From Jannaschia marina (lineage in GTDB: Bacteria > Pseudomonadota > Alphaproteobacteria > Rhodobacterales > Rhodobacteraceae), in contig NZ_JABVAX010000006.1 of assembly GCF_013404595.1 (NCBI RefSeq), positions 62,001-126,000 of the forward strand: 64,000 nucleotides of DNA, read 5' to 3'. This document shows, one piece after another, positions 17,393 to 25,279 of this stretch (positions are counted from its first letter, which is position 1; each line of letters begins with the position of its first letter). Position numbers and translations under genes: made by a program. Under the pieces are notes generated by a model that was not told where the DNA came from, searched no databases, and saw only the letters and a list, made by a program, of their open reading frames with translations.

Positions 17393-18187
17393 TCAGTCCC
17401 CGTAGGGGTCGAGCACGTCGCGCAACCCCTCGAGCGCCGCGCGATCGGTCAGGTCGCAGCGCATCGGCGTGACCGAGATCCAGCCCTCCACGTTGGCCTT
17501 CACGTCGGTCCCGGGCTGCGTCGGCTCGCCCTGGGCCGAGCCCTGGATCCAGAGATACTTGCGTCCCGACGGTGCGGTCTGCGGATGCACCCCCATCCGC
17601 CCGTCGCCGCGATACCCCTGCGCCACCGCGGCCATGCCGCGCACCTTACCCGCCGGAACGGGCGGAAAGTTGACGTTGTAGAAGAGCTTGTAGGTCTCCC
17701 CGCCCCAGGGGGCCTCCTTCAGAAGCCGGCGCACGCAGTCGCCGCCGGTCGTCGCCGCCGCCTCGAAGGGATTGTCGAGCTTCACGTTCCCGGGGCCGTA
17801 GAACTGCGACAGCGCGATGCCCTTCACGCCCTGCAGCGCCGCCTCCATCGCCGCGCCGATCGTGCCGGAATACATGGTGTTCTCGCCCGCGTTGTTGCCC
17901 CGGTTCACGCCCGAAAGCACCAGGTCGACCTCGCCCTTCACCAGATCGCCGAGCCCCGCGAGCACGCAATCGGCCGGCGAGCCCTCGATCGCGAAGCGCC
18001 GCTCGCCCATCTGCGAGATCATCGAGGGCTTCACGTAGTTGATGCAATGCCCGACGCCCGATTGCTCGAAGGCCGGCGCGACGGTCCAGACCTCGCCGTC
18101 CGCGCCCGCGACCTCGGCGGCGATGGTCTCCAGCACCTCGAGCCCGGGGGCCGAGATGCCGTCGTCATTGGTGATGAGAATACGCAT
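17393..18187 (-). CDS. surE: 5'/3'-nucleotidase SurE
   Basis: A 264-residue metal-dependent nucleotidase. The N-terminal ITNDDGISAPGLE carries the metal-binding DD pair, and SGVNRGNNAGENTMYSGTIG is the second conserved block. The ATG at 18187 has AGGAG at a good distance; the frame reads 18 codons further upstream without a ribosome site. It heads surE-pcm-nlpD. The 158 nt upstream contain no gene. Confidence 0.95.
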   Translation of the reverse strand: MRILITNDDGISAPGLEVLETIAAEVAGADGEVWTVAPAFEQSGVGHCINYVKPSMISQMGERRFAIEGSPADCVLAGLGDLVKGEVDLVLSGVNRGNNAGENTMYSGTIGAAMEAALQGVKGIALSQFYGPGNVKLDNPFEAAATTGGDCVRRLLKEAPWGGETYKLFYNVNFPPVPAGKVRGMAAVAQGYRGDGRMGVHPQTAPSGRKYLWIQGSAQGEPTQPGTDVKANVEGWISVTPMRCDLTDRAALEGLRDVLDPYGD

Positions 18188-18345
18188 GAAGGGCTCCTTT
18201 CGCCCCGGATACGCGCGCGCCCCCGAGCCGTCCAGCGCCACGGGCAGGTTTGCCCGGGCCTGTCACCCGTCTGCCGTCTCGGGCACTGTGTTGCGAAGCC
18301 CGTCGACAGAGCCGCTGACGCGGCCTTATCGCGCTCACCCCGTCC

Positions 18346-19131
18346 CTAAGGCCGCCAGTCCTTCAACCGCTTCTCCAGGAAAGCCTGCATCCCTTCCGCG
18401 GTCCCCTCGTCCGCGAGGTTCTCCACCATCGCGTCCCGGGCCAGCGCATAGGCCGCGTCGACCGGCATCTCCGCCTGCGCGTGGAAGATGCCCTTGCCGA
18501 TGCGCAGGCTCCCCGGATGCTTCCGCGCGAGGTGTGTCGCGTAGTCCTCGATGCAGGCGTCGAGCTCGGCGGCCGGCACCGCCCGGTTGACGAGCCCCGC
18601 CTCGACCGCCTCCTCCGCCGAGAGCAGCAGGCCCGTCGACAGCATCTCGAACGCCCGCTTGCGCCCGACGTTGCGCGTCAGCGCCACCATGGGCGTCGAA
18701 CAGAAGAGACCGATGTCCACCCCGTTCACCCCGAAGCGCGCGGTCTCCTCCGCGATGGCGAGGTCGCAGGTCGCCACCAGCTGGCAGCCGGCCGCGGTCG
18801 CGATGCCGTGGACGCGGGCGATGACGGGCTGCGGCAACGCCCGGATCCGCGCCATCACGGCGGCACAGCGGTCGAAGAGATCGGCGAAGGCCGCGCGCCC
18901 GCCATCCTCCGCCTGCCGCATCGCCTGCATCTGCCGCAGGTCGTGCCCGGCGCAGAAGGCCCGGCCCTCGGCCCGCAGGATGACGACACGTAACTCCGTG
19001 GTCGCGATCTCACGCAGTTGACCGTCGAGCGCGGCCAGCATCTCATCGGAGAGCGCGTTGAGCGTGTCCGGATCGTTGAGCGTCAGCGTCGCGATCCCGT
19101 CGCGGTCGTCGCGCAGCAGAATATCGGGCAT
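18346..19131 (-). CDS. Enoyl-CoA hydratase/isomerase family protein
   Basis: A 261-residue crotonase-fold enzyme. The oxyanion-hole regions are ILRAEGRAFCAGHDLRQM, split around AGHDL, and HGIATAAGCQLVATCDLAIA. The hydratase acid pair expected near FGVNGVDIGLFCS is altered (no glutamate pair), so dehydration may not be the reaction. The ATG at 19131 is preceded by GGAGGT; a GTG two codons earlier is the alternative. It is transcribed alone, divergent from the thioesterase gene 45 nt away, which may act on related CoA esters. Confidence 0.88.
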   Translation of the reverse strand: MPDILLRDDRDGIATLTLNDPDTLNALSDEMLAALDGQLREIATTELRVVILRAEGRAFCAGHDLRQMQAMRQAEDGGRAAFADLFDRCAAVMARIRALPQPVIARVHGIATAAGCQLVATCDLAIAEETARFGVNGVDIGLFCSTPMVALTRNVGRKRAFEMLSTGLLLSAEEAVEAGLVNRAVPAAELDACIEDYATHLARKHPGSLRIGKGIFHAQAEMPVDAAYALARDAMVENLADEGTAEGMQAFLEKRLKDWRP

Positions 19132-19176
19132 GGGCACCTCCGCGTCCGAGCCTGCGAAGACGAAAGGCGATTTGCA

Positions 19177-19593
19177 ATGCTCAAGATGGACGCCGCGGCC
19201 CTCGGACAGTTTCTCTCAGCCGAGTTCCTGCAGGTCGCCGAGGACTTCAGCCTCGAACGGGTCGAAGAGGACGGCCTCACCGTCCGCCTGAACGTCTCGG
19301 CCAAGCACCTGCGACCCGGCGGCACGGTCTCGGGGCCGTCGATGTTCGGGCTCGCCGACGTGGGCGTCTATCTCGCCATCCTGTCGCGCGTCGGTCCCGT
19401 CGCGCTCGCCGTGACGACGAACTGCTCCATCGACTTCATGCGCAAGCCCGTCGCGAACGCCGACCTGCTCTGCCACGTGCGGCTGCTGAAGCTCGGCCGC
19501 GTCCTCGCGGTCGGCGAGTGCCTCCTCTTCTCCGACGGCGACGACCGGCCCGTCGCCCGCGCTTCGCTCACCTACTCGATCCCGAAGGCCTGA
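19177..19593 (+). CDS. PaaI-type hotdog-fold thioesterase
   Basis: A 138-residue hotdog protein of the PaaI/YiiD thioesterase group. The helix region PGGTVSGPSMFGLADVGVYL and the strand TTNCSIDFMRKP match acyl-CoA thioesterases of the PaaI family. The ATG at 19177 is used; the longer frame overlaps the divergent hydratase and has no support. Substrate unknown; the neighbouring crotonase suggests a CoA-linked pathway. Confidence 0.85.
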   Translation: MLKMDAAALGQFLSAEFLQVAEDFSLERVEEDGLTVRLNVSAKHLRPGGTVSGPSMFGLADVGVYLAILSRVGPVALAVTTNCSIDFMRKPVANADLLCHVRLLKLGRVLAVGECLLFSDGDDRPVARASLTYSIPKA

Positions 19594-19607
19594 GCCGCCG
19601 AAGACGA

Positions 19608-19652
19608 TTGTACAAAACGTTCAAAGGGGTCTCCGACGTTTGTACAAAACGT
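19608..19652. promoter_or_regulatory. Pair of TTGTACAAAACGT direct repeats
   Basis: The 13-mer TTGTACAAAACGT occurs at 19608-19620 and again at 19640-19652, exactly 32 bases apart start to start, i.e. three helical turns. Each contains the palindrome TTGTACAA. They lie behind the DUF1127 gene and just beyond its terminator. Similar TACAA-containing repeats with the same 32-bp phase occur on the other side of that gene, next to mocR. Confidence 0.55.
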
Positions 19653-19692
19653 AAAAAAGGGGCCGGACGCGCCCCGTGGGGCGGCCCGGCCA
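19653..19692 (-). terminator. Intrinsic terminator of the DUF1127 gene
   Basis: On the minus strand a GC-rich interrupted stem (arms GCCGG..GCCCC and GGGGC..CCGGC around a two-base loop near 19676) is followed by six T residues (complement of 19653-19658). It stands about 30 bases after the DUF1127 stop at 19722. Confidence 0.75.
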
Positions 19693-19721
19693 GTCGGGGA
19701 AGAGATCGGGGGGTGCGCCGG

Positions 19722-19949
19722 TCAGGCGCGCCAGAAGGGTTTGGCCGTCTCGATCAGCACTTCGGCGGTCGTCAGGCCAATGTCTTGGTACAATTCAGGG
19801 TCCAGGCGCTTGAGCGCCGCGCGCGTGCGGGCCCGCATTTCCCATGTCGCAAGCGTCGAACCGGCCTGCAGGAGCGCCGTCGCGACCGGCGATGCAGCGT
19901 TTTGTGCATATGCATTCAGGGCAGGATGTTCGAACGCGGGAGCGGCCAT
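19722..19949 (-). CDS. DUF1127 domain protein
   Basis: A 75-residue protein whose C-terminal half carries the DUF1127 core (TRAALKRLDPELYQDIGLT), an Arg-rich motif found in small alphaproteobacterial regulators that can bind RNA in some species. The ATG at 19949 has AAGGAA upstream; the 18 codons before it are inside the intergenic promoter. It is divergent from a MocR-type regulator, with phased TACAA repeats between them, so it is a probable target of that regulator. Confidence 0.85.
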   Translation of the reverse strand: MAAPAFEHPALNAYAQNAASPVATALLQAGSTLATWEMRARTRAALKRLDPELYQDIGLTTAEVLIETAKPFWRA

Positions 19950-19990
19950 GGGATGTTCCTTTCGAGGCGGACCTTTGTGTTGCTTGTGTT

Positions 19991-20073
19991 GATACAATTT
20001 CACCGCTAGGGTGTATTCGATAGATACAATCTGCCCCGCATCAAATCCAGCGATACATTGTTATGGGTACAAT
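19991..20073. promoter_or_regulatory. GATACAAT repeats in the DUF1127-mocR divergent promoter
   Basis: GATACAAT occurs at 19991-19998 and 20023-20030, again 32 bases apart. Related sequences are GATACATTG at 20052-20060 and GGTACAAT at 20066-20073, the last running into the mocR start codon region. Direct-repeat operators of this kind are known for MocR-subfamily regulators such as TauR and GabR. TACAAT also resembles a -10 box, so promoter and operator cannot be separated by eye. Confidence 0.55.
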
Positions 20074-21499
20074 AACGGATCGGAATATCATCGAGGTCGA
20101 CTTCGGGGCCGACGATCGCCCGAAGTACCTCGTCCTCGAAGCCGCCATCCGCGACGCGATCCGCCGCGGAATCCTGTTACCGGGCAAAAGGTTACCCGCA
20201 ACACGCGACCTCGCCTGGCGGATCGGCGTGACCCCCGGCACCGTCGCCCGCGCCTATACCCGCCTGACGGAGGACGGCACCCTCGACGCCGCCGTCGGGC
20301 GCGGCACCTTCGTCTCCGAGACCGGCGCAGGCCCCGCCCCGATCTACCGGGAGTTCCAGGCCCTCGAAGTCGATTCGACCCCCCACCTCAGCGGCGGCGA
20401 CAACTACGTCGTGAACCTCCTGTCCCCCCACCTGCCCTCCGTCGGCCAGGCCCGCCTCATCCGAAAGCACCTGGGCGCGGTCGCCGCCGATCCTCCGTCG
20501 GGCATGATGCACTACCCGAACCATGCCAGCGAGCGCCCGGCCCGGGAGGCGGCGCGGGAATTCCTGTCTCATCCGACACTTGGACCGCTCGAGGCGGACG
20601 ACATCGCACTCACGAGCGGGGGGCAGCACGCGATCAGCCTCGTGCTCCAGACCGTCCTGTCGGGCCGCCGCCCGGCCGTTCTGGTGGAAGATCTGACCTA
20701 CCCCGGCTTCCGCCGCGTGGCCGAGATGCTGCGCGCCGACATCATCCCCGTCACCACAGATGCCGCGGGAATCGTGCCCGAAGCGCTCGAAGCAGCCGCG
20801 CGAAATGCGGACGCGCAGATCCTCTGCACATCGCCCGACGTGCACAACCCGACCTGCGCGGTGACGCCCGAGTCGCGCCGCCGCGCCATCGTCGAGATCG
20901 CGCGCAACGCGAACATCCAGATCCTCGAGGACGACTGCTACCAGATGGTGCGCAGCGACCTGCCGAGCTATCGCCTGCTCGCGCCGGAGCGCACATGGCA
21001 CATCTCTTCCATCGCCAAGACGATCACCCCTGCCCTGCGCCTCGGCTTCGCGATGGCCCCCCGCGCGCATCGCCTCGCCCTGCGCCGGGCTGCGGAGTAC
21101 AGCTCTTTCGGGCTTGCCACGCCGATGAGCGATCTTGCCGCCCGGCTCCTCGTCGACCCGGCCCTGCCCGCGCTCATGGCCGAGACGCGCGAGGTCGTCT
21201 CCACCTACGCGCGGGCCGCGGCGCGGATCCTGGAGGGTTACGACCTGCACTGGCGAGAGGACATCTCGTTCCTCTGGCTCCTGCTGCCCGACGGCTGGCG
21301 CGCCTCCGCCTTCTGCCGCGCGGCTGAGGGTGTGGGCGTAAAGGTGCGGGCAGCCGAGGAATACGCGGCCCGCGAGGCCAACGCCCCCCACGCCGTCCGC
21401 TTCGCCGTGAACTCCGGCGTGTCGCTGCGCAGCTTCGAGGAGGCCGTGGGCCGCCTGCGCGGCCTGCTCGACCATCCGCCCGAGGATCTGGGCGTCTGA
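20063..21499 (+). CDS. MocR-type GntR/aminotransferase transcription regulator
   Basis: A 478-residue fusion of an N-terminal GntR winged helix (about residues 10-80, including GKRLPATRDLAWRIGVTPGTV split across the recognition helix) and a fold-type I aminotransferase domain. The PLP lysine should be K319 in SSIAKTITPALRLG, and the aspartate block DDCYQMVRSDLP precedes it. Such regulators sense PLP adducts of amines or amino acids. Its promoter holds repeats shared with the DUF1127 gene, suggesting autoregulation. The ligand is unknown; the set of known MocR members (GabR, TauR, PdxR) cannot be told apart here. Confidence 0.9.
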   Translation: MGTITDRNIIEVDFGADDRPKYLVLEAAIRDAIRRGILLPGKRLPATRDLAWRIGVTPGTVARAYTRLTEDGTLDAAVGRGTFVSETGAGPAPIYREFQALEVDSTPHLSGGDNYVVNLLSPHLPSVGQARLIRKHLGAVAADPPSGMMHYPNHASERPAREAAREFLSHPTLGPLEADDIALTSGGQHAISLVLQTVLSGRRPAVLVEDLTYPGFRRVAEMLRADIIPVTTDAAGIVPEALEAAARNADAQILCTSPDVHNPTCAVTPESRRRAIVEIARNANIQILEDDCYQMVRSDLPSYRLLAPERTWHISSIAKTITPALRLGFAMAPRAHRLALRRAAEYSSFGLATPMSDLAARLLVDPALPALMAETREVVSTYARAAARILEGYDLHWREDISFLWLLLPDGWRASAFCRAAEGVGVKVRAAEEYAAREANAPHAVRFAVNSGVSLRSFEEAVGRLRGLLDHPPEDLGV

Positions 21500-21501
21500 A
21501 T

Positions 21502-21523
21502 ATGGGGTAAAATAGAACCCCAT
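21502..21523 (+). terminator. Weak hairpin after mocR
   Basis: ATGGGGT and ACCCCAT form a perfect 7-bp stem around an 8-base loop, two bases after the mocR stop, followed only by TTT. A weak terminator is likely. Confidence 0.5.
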
Positions 21524-21567
21524 TTGAAACCCTCTGATGAACAATGGTTTTTCGGAAATCACGGCCA

Positions 21568-21595
21568 TTGACGCGGCCCGAGGCATCTCTATAAG
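21568..21595 (+). promoter_or_regulatory. Promoter of rplM-rpsI
   Basis: TTGACG at 21568-21573 and TATAAG at 21590-21595 are separated by 16 bases, close to the housekeeping sigma-70 consensus. The predicted transcript would have a leader of about 50 bases before the GTG of rplM. Confidence 0.65.
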
Positions 21596-21652
21596 CACGC
21601 CATCCGGGGCCTTGCCCCACCGTCATTCAACCGATCAACAGGAGTGGGCCCC

Positions 21653-22114
21653 GTGAAGACCTTCACCATGACCCCCGACCAGATCGAGAAGAAGTGGATC
21701 CTGATCGACGCCGAGGGCGTGGTTCTGGGTCGTCTCGCCTCGATCATCGCGATGCGCCTGCGCGGCAAGCACAAGGCCACCTTCACGCCCAGCATGGACA
21801 TGGGCGACAACGTCATCGTCATCAACGCCGAGAAGGTGCAGATCACGGGCGACAAGCGCGAGAAGCCGAACTACTGGCACACCGGCCATCCGGGCGGCAT
21901 CAAGTCGCGCACCACGCAGGAGATCCTCGAGGGCAAGTACCCCGAGCGCGTGCTCACGCAGGCCGTCAAGCGGATGCTGCCGGGCAACAAGCTCTCGCGT
22001 CAGCAGATGACGAACCTTCGCGTCTACGCCGGGGCCGAGCACCCGCACGAGGCGCAGTCGCCCGAAGTCCTCGACGTCAAGTCGATGAACCCCAAGAACA
22101 CGCGGAGCGCTTGA
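21653..22114 (+). CDS. rplM: 50S ribosomal protein L13
   Basis: A 153-residue large-subunit protein. [32 protein letters not shown] and [10 protein letters not shown] are characteristic. The start is GTG at 21653 ([15 protein letters not shown]), eight bases after AGGAG; another GTG three codons upstream lies inside that ribosome site and is rejected. It is co-transcribed with rpsI. Confidence 0.96.
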   Translation: MKTFTMTPDQIEKKWILIDAEGVVLGRLASIIAMRLRGKHKATFTPSMDMGDNVIVINAEKVQITGDKREKPNYWHTGHPGGIKSRTTQEILEGKYPERVLTQAVKRMLPGNKLSRQQMTNLRVYAGAEHPHEAQSPEVLDVKSMNPKNTRSA

Positions 22115-22116
22115 TC

Positions 22117-22626
22117 ATGGCCGAGCAACTGAACTCCCTCGAAGACCTCAAGGGTGCCGTCGACACCGCCGCCCCTGCCGAGGGTGGCGAACAGGTCCTC
22201 CTCGACACCTCCGCGCCCCGCGAGCCCGTTCGCGACGAGCTGGGCCGGTCCTATGCCACCGGCAAGCGCAAGGATGCGGTCGCCCGCGTCTGGATCAAGC
22301 CGGGCTCCGGCAAGGTCACCGTGAACGGCAAGGACATGGACAAGTACTTCGCCCGTCCGGTGCTGCAGATGATCCTGCGCCAGCCGTTCCAGATCACCGA
22401 TCGCGAAGGCCAGTTCGACGTCATGGCGACCGTCAAGGGCGGTGGCCTCTCGGGTCAGGCCGGGGCCGTGAAGCACGGCGTCTCGAAGGCGTTGCAGCTC
22501 TATGAGCCCGCCCTGCGCGCGCCGCTCAAGGCCGCCGGCTTCCTCACCCGCGACAGCCGCGTGGTCGAGCGCAAGAAGTACGGCAAGGCCAAGGCCCGCA
22601 AGAGCTTCCAGTTCTCCAAGCGTTGA
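22117..22626 (+). CDS. rpsI: 30S ribosomal protein S9
   Basis: A 169-residue small-subunit protein. The conserved core starts at [20 protein letters not shown] and ends [11 protein letters not shown], the tail that reaches the P-site tRNA. An N-terminal extension of about 45 acidic residues before the core is typical of alphaproteobacterial S9. The ATG follows the rplM stop by two bases. Confidence 0.97.
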   Translation: MAEQLNSLEDLKGAVDTAAPAEGGEQVLLDTSAPREPVRDELGRSYATGKRKDAVARVWIKPGSGKVTVNGKDMDKYFARPVLQMILRQPFQITDREGQFDVMATVKGGGLSGQAGAVKHGVSKALQLYEPALRAPLKAAGFLTRDSRVVERKKYGKAKARKSFQFSKR

Positions 22627-22649
22627 TTTGAGCGCCGACTTTCGTAAAG

Positions 22650-22675
22650 GGCCCGCCATGTGCGGGCCTTTTTTT
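22650..22675 (+). terminator. Intrinsic terminator of rplM-rpsI
   Basis: GGCCCGC and GCGGGCC pair around the loop CATGT, followed by seven T residues. It begins 24 bases after the rpsI stop. Confidence 0.9.
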
Positions 22676-22729
22676 GTTCAAAACAGCAATATACAATCCG
22701 TGGGCATCTTTTTTCGGAGATCAACTCTA

Positions 22730-23086
22730 ATGAAAACTAAAGCATGGCTGTCGATTTTGCCCCCACTCCTGATTGGATTTCAGGCCGAGGCTGCCACGGT
22801 GTCCTGTAACTTCTTCGAAGGAGCCGTATTTGATTCCGAGCTAAATTGGGTCGGCGTACCCTCCGATAACGCGATGTTCTCCCTTATGTCTGAAGAACTG
22901 TCGGTCGAACTCGACAACAGTCTTCTTGCACAACTGGATACTGGCAAACCGTTTTTCGTGTCGGAGCATAGAAAGGGCAAGATATACATCGCAGGCAGTG
23001 ATGCAGGCGTTCTTGGTAAAATGGTATCCAGAACAGAAGACGGCTCAACGGTCTGGGACGGCTTTTGCCAAGTCGGCTTTGGGTAA
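22730..23086 (+). CDS. Small secreted protein, unknown function
   Basis: A 118-residue protein with no family I recognise. The start MKTKAWLSILPPLLIGFQAEA is a signal peptide with likely cleavage after AEA, so the mature protein is periplasmic or secreted. Two cysteines (in VSCNFF and GFCQVG near the ends) may form a disulfide. GGAG lies upstream of the ATG. Codon use is clearly more AT-rich than the neighbours (AAA, ATA, TTA-type codons are common), which points to recent acquisition. It stands alone between two terminators. Confidence 0.68.
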   Translation: MKTKAWLSILPPLLIGFQAEAATVSCNFFEGAVFDSELNWVGVPSDNAMFSLMSEELSVELDNSLLAQLDTGKPFFVSEHRKGKIYIAGSDAGVLGKMVSRTEDGSTVWDGFCQVGFG

Positions 23087-23097
23087 AACGACCCTGC

Positions 23098-23119
23098 GCC
23101 CCGGCGGGCCTTTTCTTTT
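23098..23119 (+). terminator. Weak terminator of the small secreted protein gene
   Basis: A short stem GCCC/GGGC with a 4-base loop is followed by TTTTCTTTT, 11 bases after the stop of the preceding gene. Confidence 0.5.
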
Positions 23120-23200
23120 GCGCGGGCGGGTTGCCGCGTGTTTGCCGCAGGGGGAGCCGGTGCCAAGGACAGACCGGATGCATCGGGCTAGCCTGCGCCC

Positions 23201-23524
23201 ATGATCCGTTTTCTGTTTACCCGCATCCTGCTGTTTCTGATCGCCGTTTGCGGCTGGGGGATCGTGGGGTTCGGGGCCTGGATCGGCTGGCGCGGCCTCG
23301 TGCTCTATGCCGCCGACCCGGTGCTGATGGGCACGGGCGGGGGCCTTGCGATCGGGGGGCTCCTCGTCGTCGCGCTCACGCTCGCCGCGCGGGTGCAGGT
23401 GACCACGGCCGAGACGACGCAGGCAATCCTCGCGCACCTCGAAAAGCGGGGCACAGACGCGCCGGTCAAGCCGGCATCCCCGAAGACGGACACCCGGATC
23501 GCGCCCACGTTCACCCGGCGCTGA
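23201..23524 (+). CDS. Small membrane protein, unknown function
   Basis: A 107-residue protein with two predicted membrane helices (about residues 5-30 and 38-62) and a charged C-terminal tail ending in TRR. It has no family I recognise. The ribosome site is weak. It lies upstream of the polyamine-type permease genes on the same strand, 55 nt away, but there is no evidence that it belongs to the transporter. Confidence 0.6.
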   Translation: MIRFLFTRILLFLIAVCGWGIVGFGAWIGWRGLVLYAADPVLMGTGGGLAIGGLLVVALTLAARVQVTTAETTQAILAHLEKRGTDAPVKPASPKTDTRIAPTFTRR

Positions 23525-23579
23525 GACCCTTGCCAAGGTCCGACCCCTCGCGCAGTGTCGAACGGACCGACACGAGGGG

Positions 23580-24482
23580 GTGCCGTTGCAGCAGGAGACG
23601 ACACGCGGGCTGACGCTCATCGCGCCGCCGCTCCTCTATGCGGTGGCGCTCATGGCCGGGCCGCTCCTCGCGATCGTCGTCTTCAGCTTCTGGACGCAGG
23701 ACTACCTCACGATCGACCGCACGCTGACCCTCGCCAACTACCGCGAGGCGCTCTCCGATCCGATCTACCGCGCCATCCTGCTGCGCAGCCTCTGGATCTC
23801 GGGGCTCGTGACACTCATCACCGTCGCGCTCGCCTTCCCGGTCGCCTATTTCGTCAGCTTCCATGTCGATCCGTCGAAGAAATCGCTCTGGCTCTTCCTC
23901 ATCACCATCCCGTTCTGGACAAGCTACCTTCTGCGCATCTTCCTCTGGAAGGTGATGCTCGGCTTCAACGGGGTGCTCAATTCGATCTTCGCTTACATCA
24001 ACATCCCGCTCGAAGCCCTTGGAAACGCAACCGGAATAGCCTGGCTGCAAGAGGGACTGAGCGCGCCGCTCTACTCGGCCTCCGCCGTCGTCCTGACGCT
24101 CAGCCATGCCTTCGCGCCCTTCGCGATCCTGCCGATCTTCGTCGCGCTCGAGAAGATCGACCGCAGCCTCCTCGAAGCCGCGCGTGATCTCGGCGAGACG
24201 GCGGTGACGACCTTCCTGCGCGTGACGCTGCCGCTTGCGGCCCCCGGCGTCGTCGCCGCGCTCCTCATCGTCTTCATCCCCACCGTGGGCGACTACGTGA
24301 CCCCGGCACAGGTGGGCGGGCCGGGCGGCCTGATGATCGCCAACATGATCCAGACGCAGTTCCTCGGCCTCAACAACGCGCCCATGGGCGCGACGCTGGC
24401 CGTCCTCGCGATGCTGGTCGTCACGGTGATCGCGCTGGCGACCATCTGGCTCGCCCGGCGGCTGAGCGGGGTACGCCCCTGA
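23580..24482 (+). CDS. potB: Polyamine-type ABC transporter permease (PotB-like)
   Basis: A 300-residue inner-membrane permease of the PotB/PotH type with six hydrophobic segments. The EAA loop reads LEAARDLGETAVTTFLRVTLP near residue 200. The start is GTG at 23580 behind GAGGGG. It overlaps the second permease (TGATG) and so forms the operon potB-potC-potA. Spermidine/putrescine is the family default; without the binding protein the substrate is open. Confidence 0.87.
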   Translation: MPLQQETTRGLTLIAPPLLYAVALMAGPLLAIVVFSFWTQDYLTIDRTLTLANYREALSDPIYRAILLRSLWISGLVTLITVALAFPVAYFVSFHVDPSKKSLWLFLITIPFWTSYLLRIFLWKVMLGFNGVLNSIFAYINIPLEALGNATGIAWLQEGLSAPLYSASAVVLTLSHAFAPFAILPIFVALEKIDRSLLEAARDLGETAVTTFLRVTLPLAAPGVVAALLIVFIPTVGDYVTPAQVGGPGGLMIANMIQTQFLGLNNAPMGATLAVLAMLVVTVIALATIWLARRLSGVRP

Positions 24483-25279
24483 TGCTGCGGACCTACGTGA
24501 TCGCCTTCCTGATCTTCCTCTATGCGCCGATCACGCTCCTGCCCGTCTTCGCGTTCAATTCCGGCACGGTGATCGCCTTTCCGCTCGACGGCTTCACGCT
24601 CGAATGGTTCGCCGCCCTGCGCACCAACCGGGAGCTGCATTCCGCGCTCGCCAATTCGCTCACGGTCGCCGGAACGACGGCGGTGATCTCCGTGCTCCTC
24701 GGGCTCATGGCCGCGCGGGCGAACGTACGCTACCGCTTCCCGGCCAAGGCGGCGGCGATGGGCCTCGTGATGATCCCGCTGGTCCTGCCCGAGATCATCG
24801 TCGCCACCTCGCTCCTCGTCGTCGTCGTGCAGTTCTTCGGCTGGTCGCTCTCGCTCGTCACCGTCGTCGCGGCGCATGTCCTCATCTGCACGCCCTTCGC
24901 TGTCGCCATTCTGAACGCCAGCTTCCAATCGCTCGATCCCGCGCTCGAAGAGGCGGCCATCGACCTCGGCGAGACACGGGCCTCGACCTTCCGGCTCGTC
25001 ACCCTGCCGCTCGTCATGCCGGGGATCATCGCCTCGCTCCTGATCTGCTTCACGATCTCGCTCGACGAGTTCATCATCGCCTTCTTCCTGACCGGAAGCG
25101 ACACCACCCTGCCCGTCTACATCTGGTCGCTCCTGCGCTTCCCGAAGCAACTGCCGATCATCATGGCGCTCGGCACGCTTCTGGTGCTCGCGTCGATCCT
25201 CATCCTGACACTGGCCGAATGGAACCGCCGCCGCGGCATCGCGCGGGCGGGCGGCAGCGATAGCGGAGGGTTCCTGTGA
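24482..25279 (+). CDS. potC: Polyamine-type ABC transporter permease (PotC-like)
   Basis: A 265-residue inner-membrane permease, partner of the preceding gene. The EAA loop reads LEEAAIDLGETRASTFRLVTLP around residue 160 and the late segment ISLDEFIIAFFLTGSD is typical of PotC/PotI. Its start overlaps the previous stop and its stop overlaps the GTG of the ATPase gene. Confidence 0.88.
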   Translation: MLRTYVIAFLIFLYAPITLLPVFAFNSGTVIAFPLDGFTLEWFAALRTNRELHSALANSLTVAGTTAVISVLLGLMAARANVRYRFPAKAAAMGLVMIPLVLPEIIVATSLLVVVVQFFGWSLSLVTVVAAHVLICTPFAVAILNASFQSLDPALEEAAIDLGETRASTFRLVTLPLVMPGIIASLLICFTISLDEFIIAFFLTGSDTTLPVYIWSLLRFPKQLPIIMALGTLLVLASILILTLAEWNRRRGIARAGGSDSGGFL

